A DNA stretch of 64,000 nucleotides from Acidovorax sp. sif1233 (GTDB lineage Bacteria > Pseudomonadota > Gammaproteobacteria > Burkholderiales > Burkholderiaceae_C): NCBI RefSeq assembly GCF_019218755.1, contig NZ_JAHUWZ010000001.1:1518250-1582249 (forward strand), in the 5' to 3' direction. The notes beneath the pieces were generated by a model. The model had not been told where the DNA came from, made no database searches, and saw nothing but the letters and a program-made list of their open reading frames with translations. A program made the position numbers and the translations under genes. Shown piece by piece: positions 43,722 to 53,978 of the stretch. The number at the start of each line of letters is the position of its first letter. Within the stretch, counting starts at the first letter, position 1.

Positions 43722-46589
43722 ATGTCCAGTAATACTGTCGCCGAGTTTGCAACCGAACTCAAAAAATCGCCTGAAACCCTGCTCGACCAGCTCAAGGCTG
43801 CCGGCGTGGGCAAGGCTGCCCCCTCCGACGCGTTGACCGAGTCGGACAAGCAAAAGCTGCTTGCCTATCTGCAGGCCAGCCATGGCACGGCTTCGGCTGA
43901 CCGCAAGAAGATCACGCTGGTGAAGAAGTCCACCAGCGAGATCAAGCAGGCCGATGCCACGGGCAAGGCCCGCACGATCCAGGTGGAAGTGCGCAAGAAG
44001 CGCACGTTCATCCAGCGCGACGAAGGTGCCGAGGCGTCTGCCGAAACCCATGCGCCCGTGGCGGCGCAGGAGGCCGCTGTTTCCAGCGAGGATCTCGAGC
44101 TGTCCCGCCGCGAGGAAGAAGCGCGCCGCCAGGCCGAGCTGATCCGCCGCCAGGAGGCGGAGCTGGCCGAGAAGCGCGCTGAACGCGAAGCCCGTGAAAA
44201 GCGCGAACGCGAAGCCGAGGAGCGTGCTGCCGCCTACGCTGCGCAGGAAGCCGAAAAGAAGGCCCAGGCCTCTGCCGTCAAGCAGGAAGCGACCCGCGAG
44301 CAGGCCGCTGAAACCGCTGCGCGCAGCGCCGCCCAGGCCGAAGCGCGCGAAAAGGCTGCTGCCGAGTCCAAGGCCCGCTCCGACGAGGAAGCCGCGCGTG
44401 CGGCCGATCTGGATGCCCGCCGCCGCAAGGCCGAAGCCGAGGCCGCGGCCATTCGCTCCATGATGGCCACGCCCAAGAAGGCGGTCATGGTGGCCAAGAA
44501 GCCCGAGGAACCCAAGCCCGTGGCCAAGCCCGCCGCGGTGGGCGATGCCAAGAAGGGCACGCTGCACAAGCCGGCCGTGGGCACGGGTGTGGCGCGTGCG
44601 GGGGCTCCGGCCGCCGCCGGCGCAGGCGCGCCCGGCGCCGGCAAGGAAGTGAAGTCGGCCAAGCTGTCCTCCAGCTGGGCCAATGACACCGCCAAGAAGA
44701 AGGAAATCAAGACCCGCGGCGACAGCAGCGGCGGTGTCGGCCGCAACAACTGGCGTGGTGGCCCGCGTGGCCGCCGTGGTGATAACCGCGACCATCGCGA
44801 CGACCACCAGCAGTCCGCACCGGTCGAGGCGCGCATCATTGAAGTGCATGTGCCCGAGACCATCACGGTGGCAGAGCTGGCCCACAAGATGTCGATCAAG
44901 GCGTCCGAAGTGATCAAGGCGCTGATGAAGATGGGCCAGATGGTCACCATCAACCAGCCGCTGGACCAGGACACCGCCATGATCGTGGTGGAAGAGCTGG
45001 GCCACAAGGCGGTGGTGGCGGCGCTGGACGATCCGGAAGCCTTCACCGACGACGATTCGACGCAGCAGAACGCAGAGCTGTTGCCGCGCGCCCCGGTCGT
45101 GACCGTCATGGGCCACGTCGACCACGGCAAGACCTCGCTGCTGGACTACATCCGCCGCGCCAAGGTCGCTGCGGGCGAAGCCGGCGGCATCACGCAGCAC
45201 ATTGGTGCCTACCACGTGGAAACACCGCGCGGCATGGTGTCGTTCCTCGACACCCCGGGTCACGAGGCCTTCACGGCCATGCGTGCCCGCGGTGCCCAGG
45301 CCACGGACATCGTGATCCTGGTGGTGGCGGCCGATGACGGCGTCATGCCCCAGACCAAGGAAGCCATCAAGCACGCCAAGGCGGCTGGTGTTCCTATCGT
45401 GGTGGCCATCACCAAGGCCGACAAGCCCGATGCCAACCCAGACCGCGTCAAGCAGGAGCTGGTGGTCGAAGAGGTGGTGCCGGAAGAATACGGTGGCGAT
45501 TCGCCGTTCGTGCCCGTGTCTTCCAAGACCGGCATGGGCATCGACACGCTGCTCGAGCAGGTGCTGCTGCAGGCCGAAGTGCTGGAACTCAAGGCGCCGG
45601 TGGATTCGCTGGCCAAGGGCCTCGTGATCGAAGCGCAGCTCGACAAGGGCCGCGGCCCCGTGGCGACCGTGCTGGTGCAGTCCGGTACCCTCAAGGTGGG
45701 CGACATCGTGCTGGCAGGCCAGACCTATGGCCGCGTGCGCGCCATGCTGGACGAAAACGGCAAGGTGGCCAAGACGGCGGGTCCGTCGATCCCGGTGGAA
45801 ATCCAGGGCCTGACGGAAGTGCCGCAGGCCGGCGACGAATTCATGGTGCTCACGGACGAACGCCGTGCCCGCGAAATCGCCACCTACCGTGCCGGCAAGT
45901 TCCGCAACACCAAGCTGGCCAAGCAGCAGGCTGCGAAGCTGGAGAACATGTTCGCCGACATGACGGCAGGCGAAGTGAAGATGCTGCCCATCATCGTCAA
46001 GGCCGATGTGCAGGGTTCGCAGGAAGCGCTGGCGCAGTCGCTGCTCAAGCTGTCGACCGACGAAGTCAAGGTGCAACTGGTGTACGCCGCAGTGGGCGCC
46101 ATCAGCGAGTCGGATATCAACCTGGCGATCGCCTCCAAGGCCATCGTGATCGGCTTCAACGTGCGGGCTGATGCCGGTGCGCGCAAGCTGGCCGAGGGCA
46201 ATGGCGTCGATCTGCACTACTACAGCATCATTTACGACGCTGTGGACGAGCTGCGCGTGGCCATGTCCGGCATGCTGGCCCCCGAGCAGCGCGAGGAGAT
46301 CATCGGCACGGCCGAGATCCGCACGGTGTTCGTGGCCACCAAGATCGGCACGATTGCCGGTTCGTACATCACCTCGGGCATGGTCCATCGCAACGCACGC
46401 TTCCGCCTGCTGCGCGACAACGTGGTGGTCTACACGGGCGAAGTCGATTCGATCAAGCGCCTCAAGGACGATGTCAAGGATGTCAAGGAAGGCTTCGAGT
46501 GCGGTATCAAGCTCAAGAACTACAACGACATCAAGGAAGGCGATCAACTCGAATTCTTTGACATCAAGGAAATCGCGCGGACGCTGTAA
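43722..46589 (+). CDS. infB: Translation initiation factor IF-2
   Basis: 955 residues. N-terminal IF2_N domain, a long Ala/Glu/Arg/Lys coiled stretch (about 120-260), a Pro/Gly/Ala linker, a second IF2_N near 370, then the GTPase: GHVDHGKTS (G1, near 463), DTPGHEAF (G3), TKADKPDA (G4). C-terminal domains II-IV bind initiator tRNA. Long N-terminus is usual for Betaproteobacteria. Spaced 24 bases after nusA, GGGAGG ribosome binding site. Confidence 0.98.
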   Translation: MSSNTVAEFATELKKSPETLLDQLKAAGVGKAAPSDALTESDKQKLLAYLQASHGTASADRKKITLVKKSTSEIKQADATGKARTIQVEVRKKRTFIQRDEGAEASAETHAPVAAQEAAVSSEDLELSRREEEARRQAELIRRQEAELAEKRAEREAREKREREAEERAAAYAAQEAEKKAQASAVKQEATREQAAETAARSAAQAEAREKAAAESKARSDEEAARAADLDARRRKAEAEAAAIRSMMATPKKAVMVAKKPEEPKPVAKPAAVGDAKKGTLHKPAVGTGVARAGAPAAAGAGAPGAGKEVKSAKLSSSWANDTAKKKEIKTRGDSSGGVGRNNWRGGPRGRRGDNRDHRDDHQQSAPVEARIIEVHVPETITVAELAHKMSIKASEVIKALMKMGQMVTINQPLDQDTAMIVVEELGHKAVVAALDDPEAFTDDDSTQQNAELLPRAPVVTVMGHVDHGKTSLLDYIRRAKVAAGEAGGITQHIGAYHVETPRGMVSFLDTPGHEAFTAMRARGAQATDIVILVVAADDGVMPQTKEAIKHAKAAGVPIVVAITKADKPDANPDRVKQELVVEEVVPEEYGGDSPFVPVSSKTGMGIDTLLEQVLLQAEVLELKAPVDSLAKGLVIEAQLDKGRGPVATVLVQSGTLKVGDIVLAGQTYGRVRAMLDENGKVAKTAGPSIPVEIQGLTEVPQAGDEFMVLTDERRAREIATYRAGKFRNTKLAKQQAAKLENMFADMTAGEVKMLPIIVKADVQGSQEALAQSLLKLSTDEVKVQLVYAAVGAISESDINLAIASKAIVIGFNVRADAGARKLAEGNGVDLHYYSIIYDAVDELRVAMSGMLAPEQREEIIGTAEIRTVFVATKIGTIAGSYITSGMVHRNARFRLLRDNVVVYTGEVDSIKRLKDDVKDVKEGFECGIKLKNYNDIKEGDQLEFFDIKEIARTL

Positions 46590-46607
46590 GGCATCGGTGA
46601 CGACGAC

Positions 46608-46979
46608 ATGGCTGCGAAGAAATCTTCCACCCCCAACCGCGCCTTCAAGGTCGCCGACCAGATCCAGCGCGATCTGACGGAGCTGATCGCGCGCGAGTTG
46701 AAAGACCCGCGCGTGGGCATGGTGACGCTGCAGGGCGTGGAGGTGACTCCGGACTACGCCCATGCCAAGGTGTTCTTCAGCCTGCTGACGGGCGACCCTG
46801 TGGAGACACAGGCGGCGCTCAACCAGGCTGCGGGTTTCCTGCGCAACGGCTTGTTCAAGCGCCTGCACATCCACACGGTGCCCACGCTGCACTTCGTGTT
46901 CGACCGCACCTCCGAGCGGGCGGCCGACATGAATGCCTTGATTGCCAAGGCTGTCTCTTCCCGCGCAAAAGAGGATTAG
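46608..46979 (+). CDS. rbfA: Ribosome-binding factor A
   Basis: 123 residues. KH-like fold: [50 protein letters not shown] and [27 protein letters not shown]. Assists 16S rRNA 5' maturation and cold adaptation. 18 bases after infB and 2 before truB. Confidence 0.96.
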   Translation: MAAKKSSTPNRAFKVADQIQRDLTELIARELKDPRVGMVTLQGVEVTPDYAHAKVFFSLLTGDPVETQAALNQAAGFLRNGLFKRLHIHTVPTLHFVFDRTSERAADMNALIAKAVSSRAKED

Positions 46980-46981
46980 CC

Positions 46982-47986
46982 ATGCAGCCAGCGCCACGCA
47001 CCAGGGTGCAGCGGCGCCCTGTGCATGGGGTGTTGCTGCTCGACAAACCGCTCGGCCTTTCGAGCAACGACGCCTTGCAAAAGGCGAAATGGCTCCTGCG
47101 CGCCGAAAAGGCGGGCCATACCGGCACGCTCGACCCGTTGGCCACCGGCGTGCTGCCCCTGTGTTTTGGCGCGGCCACCAAGTTCAGCCAGCTGCAGCTC
47201 GACGCGCCCAAGACCTATGAGGCCCTGGCGCTGCTGGGAGCGACGACGACGACCGGCGATGCCGAGGGCGATGTGGTGCAGCGCTGCGATGTCGACCCTG
47301 CCCAGCTCACCCCTGAGCGTCTGGCGGCGGTGCAGCAGCAGTTCACCGGCCCCATCCGCCAGGTGCCGCCCATGCACAGCGCGCTCAAGAAGGATGGCAA
47401 GGCGCTGTATGAATACGCCCGTGCGGGCATCACCGTGGAGCGCGAGGCGCGCGACGTGGTCATTCACGCACTGAAATTGACGCTGGTCCAGACAGATCAA
47501 GCGCAAAGCGCTATCAAAATAGTAGTGACCTGCAGCAAAGGCACCTACATCCGTACCCTGGGGGAAGACATTGGCGCCGCCCTGGGCTGCGGGGCGCACC
47601 TGACCTTTCTGCGCCGCATCGATACCGGTGGGATCGGCGTGGAGCGCTGCGTCACGCTGGCACAGCTGGAAGCCATGCCCGAGGCCGAACGGCTGGCCAG
47701 CCTGGAAGCTCCCGAGTCGCTGCTGGCGCAACACGTGCATGTCACGCTGGACGGTGAGAATGCAGCCCGATTCCTGTCGGGCGTGCGTCGCCGTGGCAAC
47801 TGGCCCGATGCCAGTGCCGTGGCGGTGTTTGGCGAGAATCCCCTGGCGCTGCTGGGGGTGGGCCACATCGTGGGCGGGGAGCTGGTGCCGGACAGGCTCC
47901 TGAGTCCGCTGGAAATTCAACAAATTTTGGAAAGCACGCCGCATTCCGCGTCCATGGCGCACAGCGGCATATTGGAAAAACTATGA
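46982..47986 (+). CDS. truB: tRNA pseudouridine-55 synthase with embedded repeat
   Basis: 334 residues. Catalytic Asp51 in [16 protein letters not shown]; also [31 protein letters not shown] and [16 protein letters not shown]-terminal PUA-like region ([18 protein letters not shown]). Makes pseudouridine 55 in tRNA. About eleven residues ([11 protein letters not shown], near 172-182) just before CSKGTY come from a dispersed repeat at 47494-47525; this lies at a strand/loop edge and apparently is tolerated. Its last bases overlap typA by ATGA. Confidence 0.96.
   Translation: MQPAPRTRVQRRPVHGVLLLDKPLGLSSNDALQKAKWLLRAEKAGHTGTLDPLATGVLPLCFGAATKFSQLQLDAPKTYEALALLGATTTTGDAEGDVVQRCDVDPAQLTPERLAAVQQQFTGPIRQVPPMHSALKKDGKALYEYARAGITVEREARDVVIHALKLTLVQTDQAQSAIKIVVTCSKGTYIRTLGEDIGAALGCGAHLTFLRRIDTGGIGVERCVTLAQLEAMPEAERLASLEAPESLLAQHVHVTLDGENAARFLSGVRRRGNWPDASAVAVFGENPLALLGVGHIVGGELVPDRLLSPLEIQQILESTPHSASMAHSGILEKL
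47494..47525. repeat. Dispersed repeat, copy 8, in frame inside truB
   Basis: GATCAAGCGCAAAGCGCTAT followed by CAAAATAGTAGT matches the repeat words (CAAGCGCT, AGCGCTATCAAAA) found between genes elsewhere in the window. Confidence 0.6.
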
Positions 47987-49806
47987 CTAAACAAATCCGC
48001 AATATCGCCATCATTGCCCACGTTGACCATGGCAAAACCACCATGGTCGACCAGCTGCTGCGCCAGTCCGGCACCTTCGCCGACCACGAAAAGGTCGTCG
48101 ATACCGTGATGGACAACAACGCCATCGAAAAAGAGCGCGGCATCACCATCCTGGCCAAGAACTGCGCCGTGAGCTGGAAGGGCACGCACATCAACATCGT
48201 GGACACCCCCGGCCACGCGGACTTCGGCGGCGAAGTGGAACGCGCCCTGTCCATGGTGGACAGCGTGGTGCTGCTGATCGACGCGCAAGAGGGCCCCATG
48301 CCCCAGACGCGTTTCGTGACCAAGAAGGCCCTGGCCCTGGGCCTGCGCCCCATTCTGGTCGTGAACAAGGTGGACAAGCCGGGTGCCAACCCCGACAAGG
48401 TCGTGAACGCAGCGTTCGACCTGTTTGACAAGCTTGGCGCCACCGACGAGCAGCTCGACTTCCCCGTGGTGTACGCCTCGGGCATCAACGGCTGGTCGTC
48501 GCTCGAAGAAGGCGCGCCCGGTGAGCAGTGGGGCCCCGACATGTCGGCCCTGTTCGACACCATCCTCAGCCACGTGCCCCCGAACACGGGCGACCCGGCT
48601 GCCCCGCTGCAACTGCAGATCTCGGCGCTGGACTTCTCCAGCTTCGTGGGCCGCATCGGCGTGGGCCGCATCAGCCAAGGCACCTTGAAGCCCATGATGG
48701 ACGTGGTCGTCATGGAAGGCCCCGACGGCAAGGCCGTCAAGGGCCGTGTGAACCAGGTGCTGACCTTCCAGGGCCTGGACCGCATGCAGACGCCCATGGC
48801 CGGCCCCGGCGACATCGTGCTGATCAACGGCATTGAAGACATCGGCATCGGCGTGACCGTGACCGACCCCGCCAATCCCGCACCGCTGCCCATGCTCAAG
48901 GTGGACGAGCCCACGCTGACCATGAATTTCTGCGTGAACACCAGCCCGCTGGCCGGCCGCGAAGGCAAGTTCGTGACCAGCCGCCAGATCTGGGACCGCC
49001 TGCAAAAGGAACTGCAGCACAACGTGGCCCTGCGCGTGAGCGAGACCGACGAGGAAGGCATCTTCGAAGTGATGGGCCGGGGCGAACTGCACCTGACCAT
49101 CCTCTTGGAAAACATGCGCCGTGAAGGCTACGAGCTCGCCGTGTCCAAGCCGCGCGTGGTGTTCAAGGAAATCAACGGCGAGAAGTGCGAGCCTATTGAG
49201 CTGGTGACGGCTGACATCGAAGAAGGCCACCAGGGCGGCGTGATGCAGGCCCTGGGTGAGCGCAAGGGCGAGCTGGTGAACATGGAGCCGGACGGCCGTG
49301 GCCGCGTGCGCCTGGAGTACCGCATTCCGGCGCGTGGCCTGATCGGCTTCACGAACGAATTCCTGAACCTGACGCGCGGCTCCGGCCTCATCAGCAACAT
49401 CTTCGACAGCTATGAGCCGCACAAGGGCGACATCGGCGGCCGCAAGAACGGCGTGCTGATCTCGATGGACGACGGCGAGATCTTCACCTACGCCCTGGGC
49501 AAGCTGGACGACCGTGGCCGCATGTTCGTGAAGGCGAACGACCCCGTGTACGAAGGCATGATCGTCGGCATCCACAGCCGCGACAACGACCTGGTGGTGA
49601 ACGCCACGCGCACCAAGCAGCTGACCAACTTCCGCGTGAGCGGCAAGGAAGACGCGATCAAGATCACGCCCCCGATCGACCTCACGCTGGAATACGGCGT
49701 GGAATTCATCGAGGACGACGAACTGGTCGAGATCACGCCCAAGTCCGTGCGCCTGCGCAAGCGCCACCTGACCGAGAACGAGCGCAAGCGCGCTTCCCGG
49801 TCCTGA
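47983..49806 (+). CDS. typA: Translational GTPase TypA/BipA
   Basis: 607 residues. GTPase motifs [24 protein letters not shown] and NKVDKPGA; elongation factor G-like domains III and V; TypA-specific C-terminal domain ([26 protein letters not shown]). Acts in 50S assembly and stress response. Its ATG overlaps the truB stop, tying it to the operon; a terminator follows at 49828. Confidence 0.97.
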   Translation: MTKQIRNIAIIAHVDHGKTTMVDQLLRQSGTFADHEKVVDTVMDNNAIEKERGITILAKNCAVSWKGTHINIVDTPGHADFGGEVERALSMVDSVVLLIDAQEGPMPQTRFVTKKALALGLRPILVVNKVDKPGANPDKVVNAAFDLFDKLGATDEQLDFPVVYASGINGWSSLEEGAPGEQWGPDMSALFDTILSHVPPNTGDPAAPLQLQISALDFSSFVGRIGVGRISQGTLKPMMDVVVMEGPDGKAVKGRVNQVLTFQGLDRMQTPMAGPGDIVLINGIEDIGIGVTVTDPANPAPLPMLKVDEPTLTMNFCVNTSPLAGREGKFVTSRQIWDRLQKELQHNVALRVSETDEEGIFEVMGRGELHLTILLENMRREGYELAVSKPRVVFKEINGEKCEPIELVTADIEEGHQGGVMQALGERKGELVNMEPDGRGRVRLEYRIPARGLIGFTNEFLNLTRGSGLISNIFDSYEPHKGDIGGRKNGVLISMDDGEIFTYALGKLDDRGRMFVKANDPVYEGMIVGIHSRDNDLVVNATRTKQLTNFRVSGKEDAIKITPPIDLTLEYGVEFIEDDELVEITPKSVRLRKRHLTENERKRASRS

Positions 49807-49827
49807 TAGGCTGAGCTTCCCCGGAAG

Positions 49828-49854
49828 GGCCACTGCTGCGCAGTGGCCTTTTTT
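49828..49854 (+). terminator. Rho-independent terminator of the rimP-typA operon
   Basis: GGCCACTG / CAGTGGCC perfect stem, loop CTGCG, six T residues. 22 bases after the typA stop. Confidence 0.85.
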
Positions 49855-49874
49855 CCGTCTGCAACCCGAACCCC

Positions 49875-50750
49875 ATGTTGAAACTCACACATTCCCGCGC
49901 GGTGGTGCTGATGGTGGCGGTGACCCTGATGTGGTCCATCGCTGGCGTGGTCACGCGCCACCTGGAACATGCGGCGAGCTTTGAGGTGACCTTCTGGCGC
50001 AGCTTTTTCACGCTGCTGTCCCTGCTGGTCATCCTGCCGGCGCTGCAGGGCAGGGCGGTGTTTGCCTCCATGCGCCATGGTGGCCATGCGCTGTGGATCT
50101 CAGGGGTGTGCTGGAGCGTGATGTTCACGGCGTTCATGGTGGCCCTGGTGCTCATGCCGGTGGCCAATGTGCTGGTCACGATGGCCGTGGGGCCGCTGCT
50201 CACCGCGCTGTTCGCACGGGTGTTCATCGGCCACCATATCGCCCCGCGCACATGGGCTGCGATTGCCGTGGCGGGGCTGGGCATCGCGTGGATGTATGGT
50301 TCGCAGATGGCGGGCCTGCCCTTGGCGGGTACGCTGGTGGCGCTGTGCGTGCCCGTGGCGGCAGCCATCAACTGGACGGTGGTGCAACACTCGCAGCGCC
50401 ACGGCCACGCGGTGGACCTGGTGCCCGCGGTGCTGGTCGGCGCGGTGATCTCGGTGGTGGCCACGCTGCCGCTGGCGCTGCCTTTTCAGGCGTCGGCCCA
50501 TGACCTGGCCCTGCTGGCGCTGCTGGGCGTGGTGCAATTGGCCATTCCTTGTGTGCTGGCCGTGCGCTGTGGGCGTGTGCTCAAGGCGCCCGAGATGGCG
50601 CTGCTCGGTTTGCTCGAAGTGATCTTTGGCATCTTGCTGGCATGGCTGGGCGCGGGCGAAAAGCCCGGCACGGCAGTGCTGACGGGGGGCGCACTGGTGA
50701 TCGGTGCGCTGGTTTTCAATGAACTGTTGGGTTGGAAGGAACAAAAATGA
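49875..50750 (+). CDS. EamA/DMT-family transporter
   Basis: 291 residues, ten membrane helices in two EamA repeats (VVLMVAVTLMWSIAGVVTRHLE, GVCWSVMFTAFMVALVLMPVANVLVTMAVGPLLTALFARVFI, LLGVVQLAIPCVLAVRCGRVL, MALLGLLEVIFGILLAWLGAGE). Exporter of unknown substrate. Its stop overlaps the start of the hydratase gene (ATGA), so the two are co-translated. Confidence 0.9.
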   Translation: MLKLTHSRAVVLMVAVTLMWSIAGVVTRHLEHAASFEVTFWRSFFTLLSLLVILPALQGRAVFASMRHGGHALWISGVCWSVMFTAFMVALVLMPVANVLVTMAVGPLLTALFARVFIGHHIAPRTWAAIAVAGLGIAWMYGSQMAGLPLAGTLVALCVPVAAAINWTVVQHSQRHGHAVDLVPAVLVGAVISVVATLPLALPFQASAHDLALLALLGVVQLAIPCVLAVRCGRVLKAPEMALLGLLEVIFGILLAWLGAGEKPGTAVLTGGALVIGALVFNELLGWKEQK

Positions 50751-51841
50751 CGGAGACGGTAGTGTCTGAAGTGTTGAGCGAAGTGCGTGGCCAGGTTGGC
50801 TTCATTACCCTGAACCGCCCGCGTGCGCTCAACGCGTTGTCGTTGGGCATGGTGCGTGACCTGATGGGCATCCTGCTGGCCTGGCAGAACGATGCGCGGG
50901 TGCTGGCGGTGGCGATTCGCGGCAGCAACAAGGAGGGCCCGTTCGGTGCCTTCTGCGCGGGCGGCGACATCCGCTTCCTGCACCAGGCGGGCAGCCAGGG
51001 CAACCCCCTGCTGGAAGACTTCTTCACCGAGGAATACGCGCTCAACCACCTGATCCACAACTACGGCAAGCCCTACATCGCGTTCATGGACGGCATCGTG
51101 ATGGGCGGCGGCATGGGCATCAGCCAGGGGGCAGCGCTGCGGGTGGTGACCGAGCGCACCAAGATGGCGATGCCCGAGACGGCCATCGGCCTGTTCCCTG
51201 ACGTGGGTGGGGGCTACTTCCTCTCGCGCTGCCCCGGCCGCGTGGGCGAGTGGCTGGCCCTCACGGGCGACACCATCGGCGCGGGTGATGCCATTGAAAA
51301 CCAGTTGGCGGATGGCTGCCTGCCCTCGGACCAGCAATCCGCCGTGTGGGAGGCGCTGGGGGCCGGGGGTTTTGCGGATGGCCCTGCGGTCCGTGACTAC
51401 GTTGCTTCCAAATTCATAGCTCTCAGCGCACGCCAGTCAAGCGCTAGAGCCCAGATTGACCAATATTTCTCGTTGCCCAGCGTGGGCGAGATCGTCGCTG
51501 CGCTCGAGGCGGCCGACACCGACTGGGCGCGTGCCACGGCGGCCACGCTGCGCAAGCGCTCGCCGCTGATGCTGCACGTGGTGCTCGAGCAGATCCGGCG
51601 TGCGCGCGGCATGGGCCTGGCCGACGACCTGCGCATGGAGCGCGACATGGTGCGCCACTGCTTCTTCCTGCGCCCTGGCCAGAGCGAGACGGTGGAGGGC
51701 ATCCGCGCCCTGGCCGTGGACAAGGACCATGCGCCGAAGTGGAACCCCGGCCGCATCGAGGACGTGGCGCCCGCGATGGTGGCACCGTTCTTCGCCAGCC
51801 CCTGGCCCGCGCACGCGCACCCGCTGGCGGCCCTGGCCTGA
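50747..51841 (+). CDS. Enoyl-CoA hydratase/3-hydroxyisobutyryl-CoA hydrolase-like protein
   Basis: 364 residues. Crotonase fold: GFITLNRPRALNALSLGMVRDL, AFCAGGDIRFLHQAG (oxyanion hole), YIAFMDGIVMGGGMGIS and MPETAIGLFPDVGGGYFLSR. Length and the FPDVGGG motif fit the 3-hydroxyisobutyryl-CoA hydrolase branch (valine breakdown). Residues about 220-241 (SKFIALSARQSSARAQIDQYF) are encoded by a dispersed repeat at 51405-51470. A large palindrome follows the stop. Confidence 0.88.
   Translation: MTETVVSEVLSEVRGQVGFITLNRPRALNALSLGMVRDLMGILLAWQNDARVLAVAIRGSNKEGPFGAFCAGGDIRFLHQAGSQGNPLLEDFFTEEYALNHLIHNYGKPYIAFMDGIVMGGGMGISQGAALRVVTERTKMAMPETAIGLFPDVGGGYFLSRCPGRVGEWLALTGDTIGAGDAIENQLADGCLPSDQQSAVWEALGAGGFADGPAVRDYVASKFIALSARQSSARAQIDQYFSLPSVGEIVAALEAADTDWARATAATLRKRSPLMLHVVLEQIRRARGMGLADDLRMERDMVRHCFFLRPGQSETVEGIRALAVDKDHAPKWNPGRIEDVAPAMVAPFFASPWPAHAHPLAALA
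51405..51470. repeat. Dispersed repeat, copy 9, in frame inside the hydratase gene
   Basis: Words TTCCAAATTCATAGCT, AGTCAAGCGCTAGAGCCCA and TTGACCAATATTTCT. It keeps the reading frame and has no stop. Confidence 0.7.
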
Positions 51842-51880
51842 CCTGGATTGAACTGACCTGAACCCAGGCCGGTGCGAACG

Positions 51881-51937
51881 CTAGTGTCCCGAGTTGGAAG
51901 TTACTTTATGAACCGAATTTCTAACTCGGGACACTAG
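51881..51937. repeat. 57-bp palindrome with CTAG ends
   Basis: Arms 51881-51899 and 51919-51937 match over 19 bases with one mismatch (CTAGTGTCCCGAGTT perfect, then GAA). Loop of 19 AT-rich bases. It lies between convergent genes; the TAG stop of the anti-sigma gene (51934-51936 on the minus strand) is part of its right CTAG end. May act as a bidirectional terminator or be a small mobile remnant. Confidence 0.75.
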
Positions 51938-52866
51938 AGCTGCAGCTGCCTGTATACCGCCGTGGCCAGCGCGAGCAATTCGGCGCGCGATAGCTGTCCG
52001 CTGAGCGCGTAGCCAAAGCTTCCCTCGGTCCAGTAGAAACCGGGCACGGGGCCTTCCTGCCTGAACTGGAAGGCCGCTGCCGCCGTGGCCGTGGTGGCGG
52101 GCGGGTTGTCGTGCGGCGGTGGCGCACCGTGGCGAGAAAGCGCCGTGGTGGCCGTGGGGGCGAGTGCGCCCAGGTACAGCGTGATGCGCTGGCCCGCAGC
52201 ATTCTGGTACATGAACTGCGCACGCGCCCCGGTGTCGCCCGGCAGCAGGCGGCCTCCCACCAGCTCATAGCCTTGCGGGGCGAGCACGGGCACCTTCAGC
52301 GGCTTGCCCAGCCGCTTGGAGAGCCACTGCACCAGATGCTCCTGCTGCGACGCGGTGACTTCCACCGGATGGCGGACCTCCGGCTGGTAGACCGCATGGG
52401 CCACGGCGGCCTGCTGGGCAAAGCGCTGCGCCGGCGCCGTGGCCAGCAGCGCTGCCGCATCGCCCGCCAGAGGCTGGTGGCCCGGGGCCGGGCCGCCTGC
52501 CCACTGGCCACGCCCCGCCCACCCCAGCGCGAAGGCCAGCAGCACCGACGCGGCCAGGCCGCCCCAGCGCCACCACTGTGCCTGCCGTTCCTGGTGTCCC
52601 GCGGCGCGCAACGCAGCGGCCAGCAACGCATCGGGCACGGCGGCATGGAGCAGATCCTGGTGCAGTGCCTGCAGCTGGTCGCGCCCCTGTTGCCAATGGG
52701 CGATGGCATCCCGCGCGGCCTCGTTGCCTTCCAGTTGCTGGCGCAAGGCTGCGGCCTGCGCGGCCGGGAGGCGGCCGTCCGCCAGGGCGTGCCAGGCGGG
52801 ATCGTCTTCGGGGAGGGGCGGGGCGTGGGAGCGCGGTTCCATGGCAGTGTCGCGGGTCGTCGTCAT
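51934..52866 (-). CDS. Anti-sigma factor of the adjacent ECF sigma
   Basis: 310 residues starting MTTTRDTAMEPRSHA, with ATGA overlap to the sigma gene. N-terminal helical region (DPAWHALADGRLPAAQAAALRQQLEGNEAARDAI) typical of anti-sigma domains, one membrane helix at about 97-117 (GLAASVLLAFALGWAGRG), and a periplasmic C-terminal domain (LGKPLKVPVLAPQGYELVGGRLLPG; FYWTEGSFGYALSGQLSRAELLALA). Matches the Burkholderiales anti-sigma type linked to small ECF sigmas. The last codons QLQL-TAG end in a palindromic repeat. Confidence 0.85.
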   Translation of the reverse strand: MTTTRDTAMEPRSHAPPLPEDDPAWHALADGRLPAAQAAALRQQLEGNEAARDAIAHWQQGRDQLQALHQDLLHAAVPDALLAAALRAAGHQERQAQWWRWGGLAASVLLAFALGWAGRGQWAGGPAPGHQPLAGDAAALLATAPAQRFAQQAAVAHAVYQPEVRHPVEVTASQQEHLVQWLSKRLGKPLKVPVLAPQGYELVGGRLLPGDTGARAQFMYQNAAGQRITLYLGALAPTATTALSRHGAPPPHDNPPATTATAAAAFQFRQEGPVPGFYWTEGSFGYALSGQLSRAELLALATAVYRQLQL

Positions 52867-53417
52867 TTCAGGCGGCGCAGCGCCGGGGGCTGGGACTGGG
52901 TCTGTGGGGCGGCTGCCGCCGTGGCTGGTGAGGGGGATGGCGCAGGCACCGATGTGCGCTCCATAAGTACCCGCAGCCGGGCGCGGGCGCGCGACAGCCG
53001 TGACATCACCGTGCCCACGGGGACGGCCAGGATGCGGGCCGTGTCCTCGTAGCTCATGTCCTCCATGGCCACCAGCAGCAGCACGGCCCGCTGGTCCGCG
53101 GGCAGGCGCTGCAGGCAGCGTTCCAGGTCCAGCGCGTCGTCCGAGGGCACCGGCGCGCCGGGCAACTGGTCGCGGACGTCCTCGATGTCCAGCGGCGCCA
53201 GCGCGGGCATCGCGCGGCGCTGGTTGAGATAGAGGTTGTGCATGAGCGTGAAAAGCCATGCGCGCAGGTCGCTGCCGGTGCGCCACAGCAGCCATTTGCT
53301 GCAGGCGCGCTCCAGCGTGTCCTGCACGAGGTCGTCGGCCGCCCAGGCGTCACCTGTCAGCACCCGGGCATAGCGGCGCAGGCCTGGCAACTGCTCGACA
53401 ACCTGGGTGCGGTTCAT
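52863..53417 (-). CDS. ECF-type RNA polymerase sigma factor
   Basis: 184 residues. Region 2 is RRYARVLTGDAWAADDLVQDTLERA and AWLFTLMHNLYLNQRR; region 4 is CLQRLPADQRAVLLLVAMEDMSYEDTARILAVPVGTVMSRLSRARARLR. A Pro/Ala/Ser-rich tail follows. Its stop overlaps the anti-sigma start. The lipoprotein gene downstream of a separate start at 53819 lies upstream in the same direction and could be part of the regulon. Confidence 0.92.
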   Translation of the reverse strand: MNRTQVVEQLPGLRRYARVLTGDAWAADDLVQDTLERACSKWLLWRTGSDLRAWLFTLMHNLYLNQRRAMPALAPLDIEDVRDQLPGAPVPSDDALDLERCLQRLPADQRAVLLLVAMEDMSYEDTARILAVPVGTVMSRLSRARARLRVLMERTSVPAPSPSPATAAAAPQTQSQPPALRRLK

Positions 53418-53444
53418 GGCGCGGTGGGATGGGCGCGCTCGCCC

Positions 53445-53819
53445 TCAGGGGCGGGCAGTGCGCCAGACCTGGTTCACGCCGTCGCCGGTCCTGTCGCCGG
53501 GTTTGGTGTCCTTGACCCAGTAGTACAGCGGCTTGCCCTTGTAGGCCAGCTGGGTCTTGCCGTCATCACGGGTCACGATGCTGTAGTCGCCGCCCGGCGC
53601 CGTGCTGGCCATGAGCGGGGGCCAGTTGGTGGCGCAGGGCCCGTTGCAGACCGATTTGCCGCTGCCTGCCGCGTCGCGGTCAAAGGTGTAGAGCGTCATG
53701 CCGCCCCCGCCGACGAGCACGCCGTCCACGGTTTTCACGGGCGAGTCGGCCATGGAGGCGCAGCCCGCCATACCGGCAACGGCGATGAATGCTGCCGCCA
53801 TCGAGACAAATTTCTTCAT
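53445..53819 (-). CDS. Lipoprotein with COG4315-type (Lipoprotein_15) repeat
   Basis: 124 residues from the ATG complementary to 53817-53819. Lipobox MAGC after a signal peptide (KKFVSMAAAFIAVAGMAGCAS). The body has the paired motif of the secreted-repeat family: GMTLYTFDRDAAGSGKSVCNGPCATNWPPL and LAYKGKPLYYWVKDTKPGDRTGDGVNQVW. Function unknown, commonly encoded beside ECF sigma/anti-sigma genes, as here (27 bases upstream of the sigma gene). Confidence 0.88.
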   Translation of the reverse strand: MKKFVSMAAAFIAVAGMAGCASMADSPVKTVDGVLVGGGGMTLYTFDRDAAGSGKSVCNGPCATNWPPLMASTAPGGDYSIVTRDDGKTQLAYKGKPLYYWVKDTKPGDRTGDGVNQVWRTARP

Positions 53820-53978
53820 GGGTTTCTCCAGAGTGGGTGCAGGCGGCGCGAATGCGGCCTTGCACCGGGACAAACACATGGGCACCGTGGTTTATTCCAC
53901 GCCGCCGCAAAAAAACCGGCCGGGCTGGCATCGATGTGGCGCTTCCCGGCCCGAGCCCGGCGTGCGATGGCGCGCAGG

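Noticed and set aside
43701..46997. Open frame of 1098 codons on the minus strand opposite infB and rbfA
   Set aside because: It mirrors the codon bias of infB, is rich in His/Leu/Gly as antisense frames of GC-rich genes are, and infB is certain.
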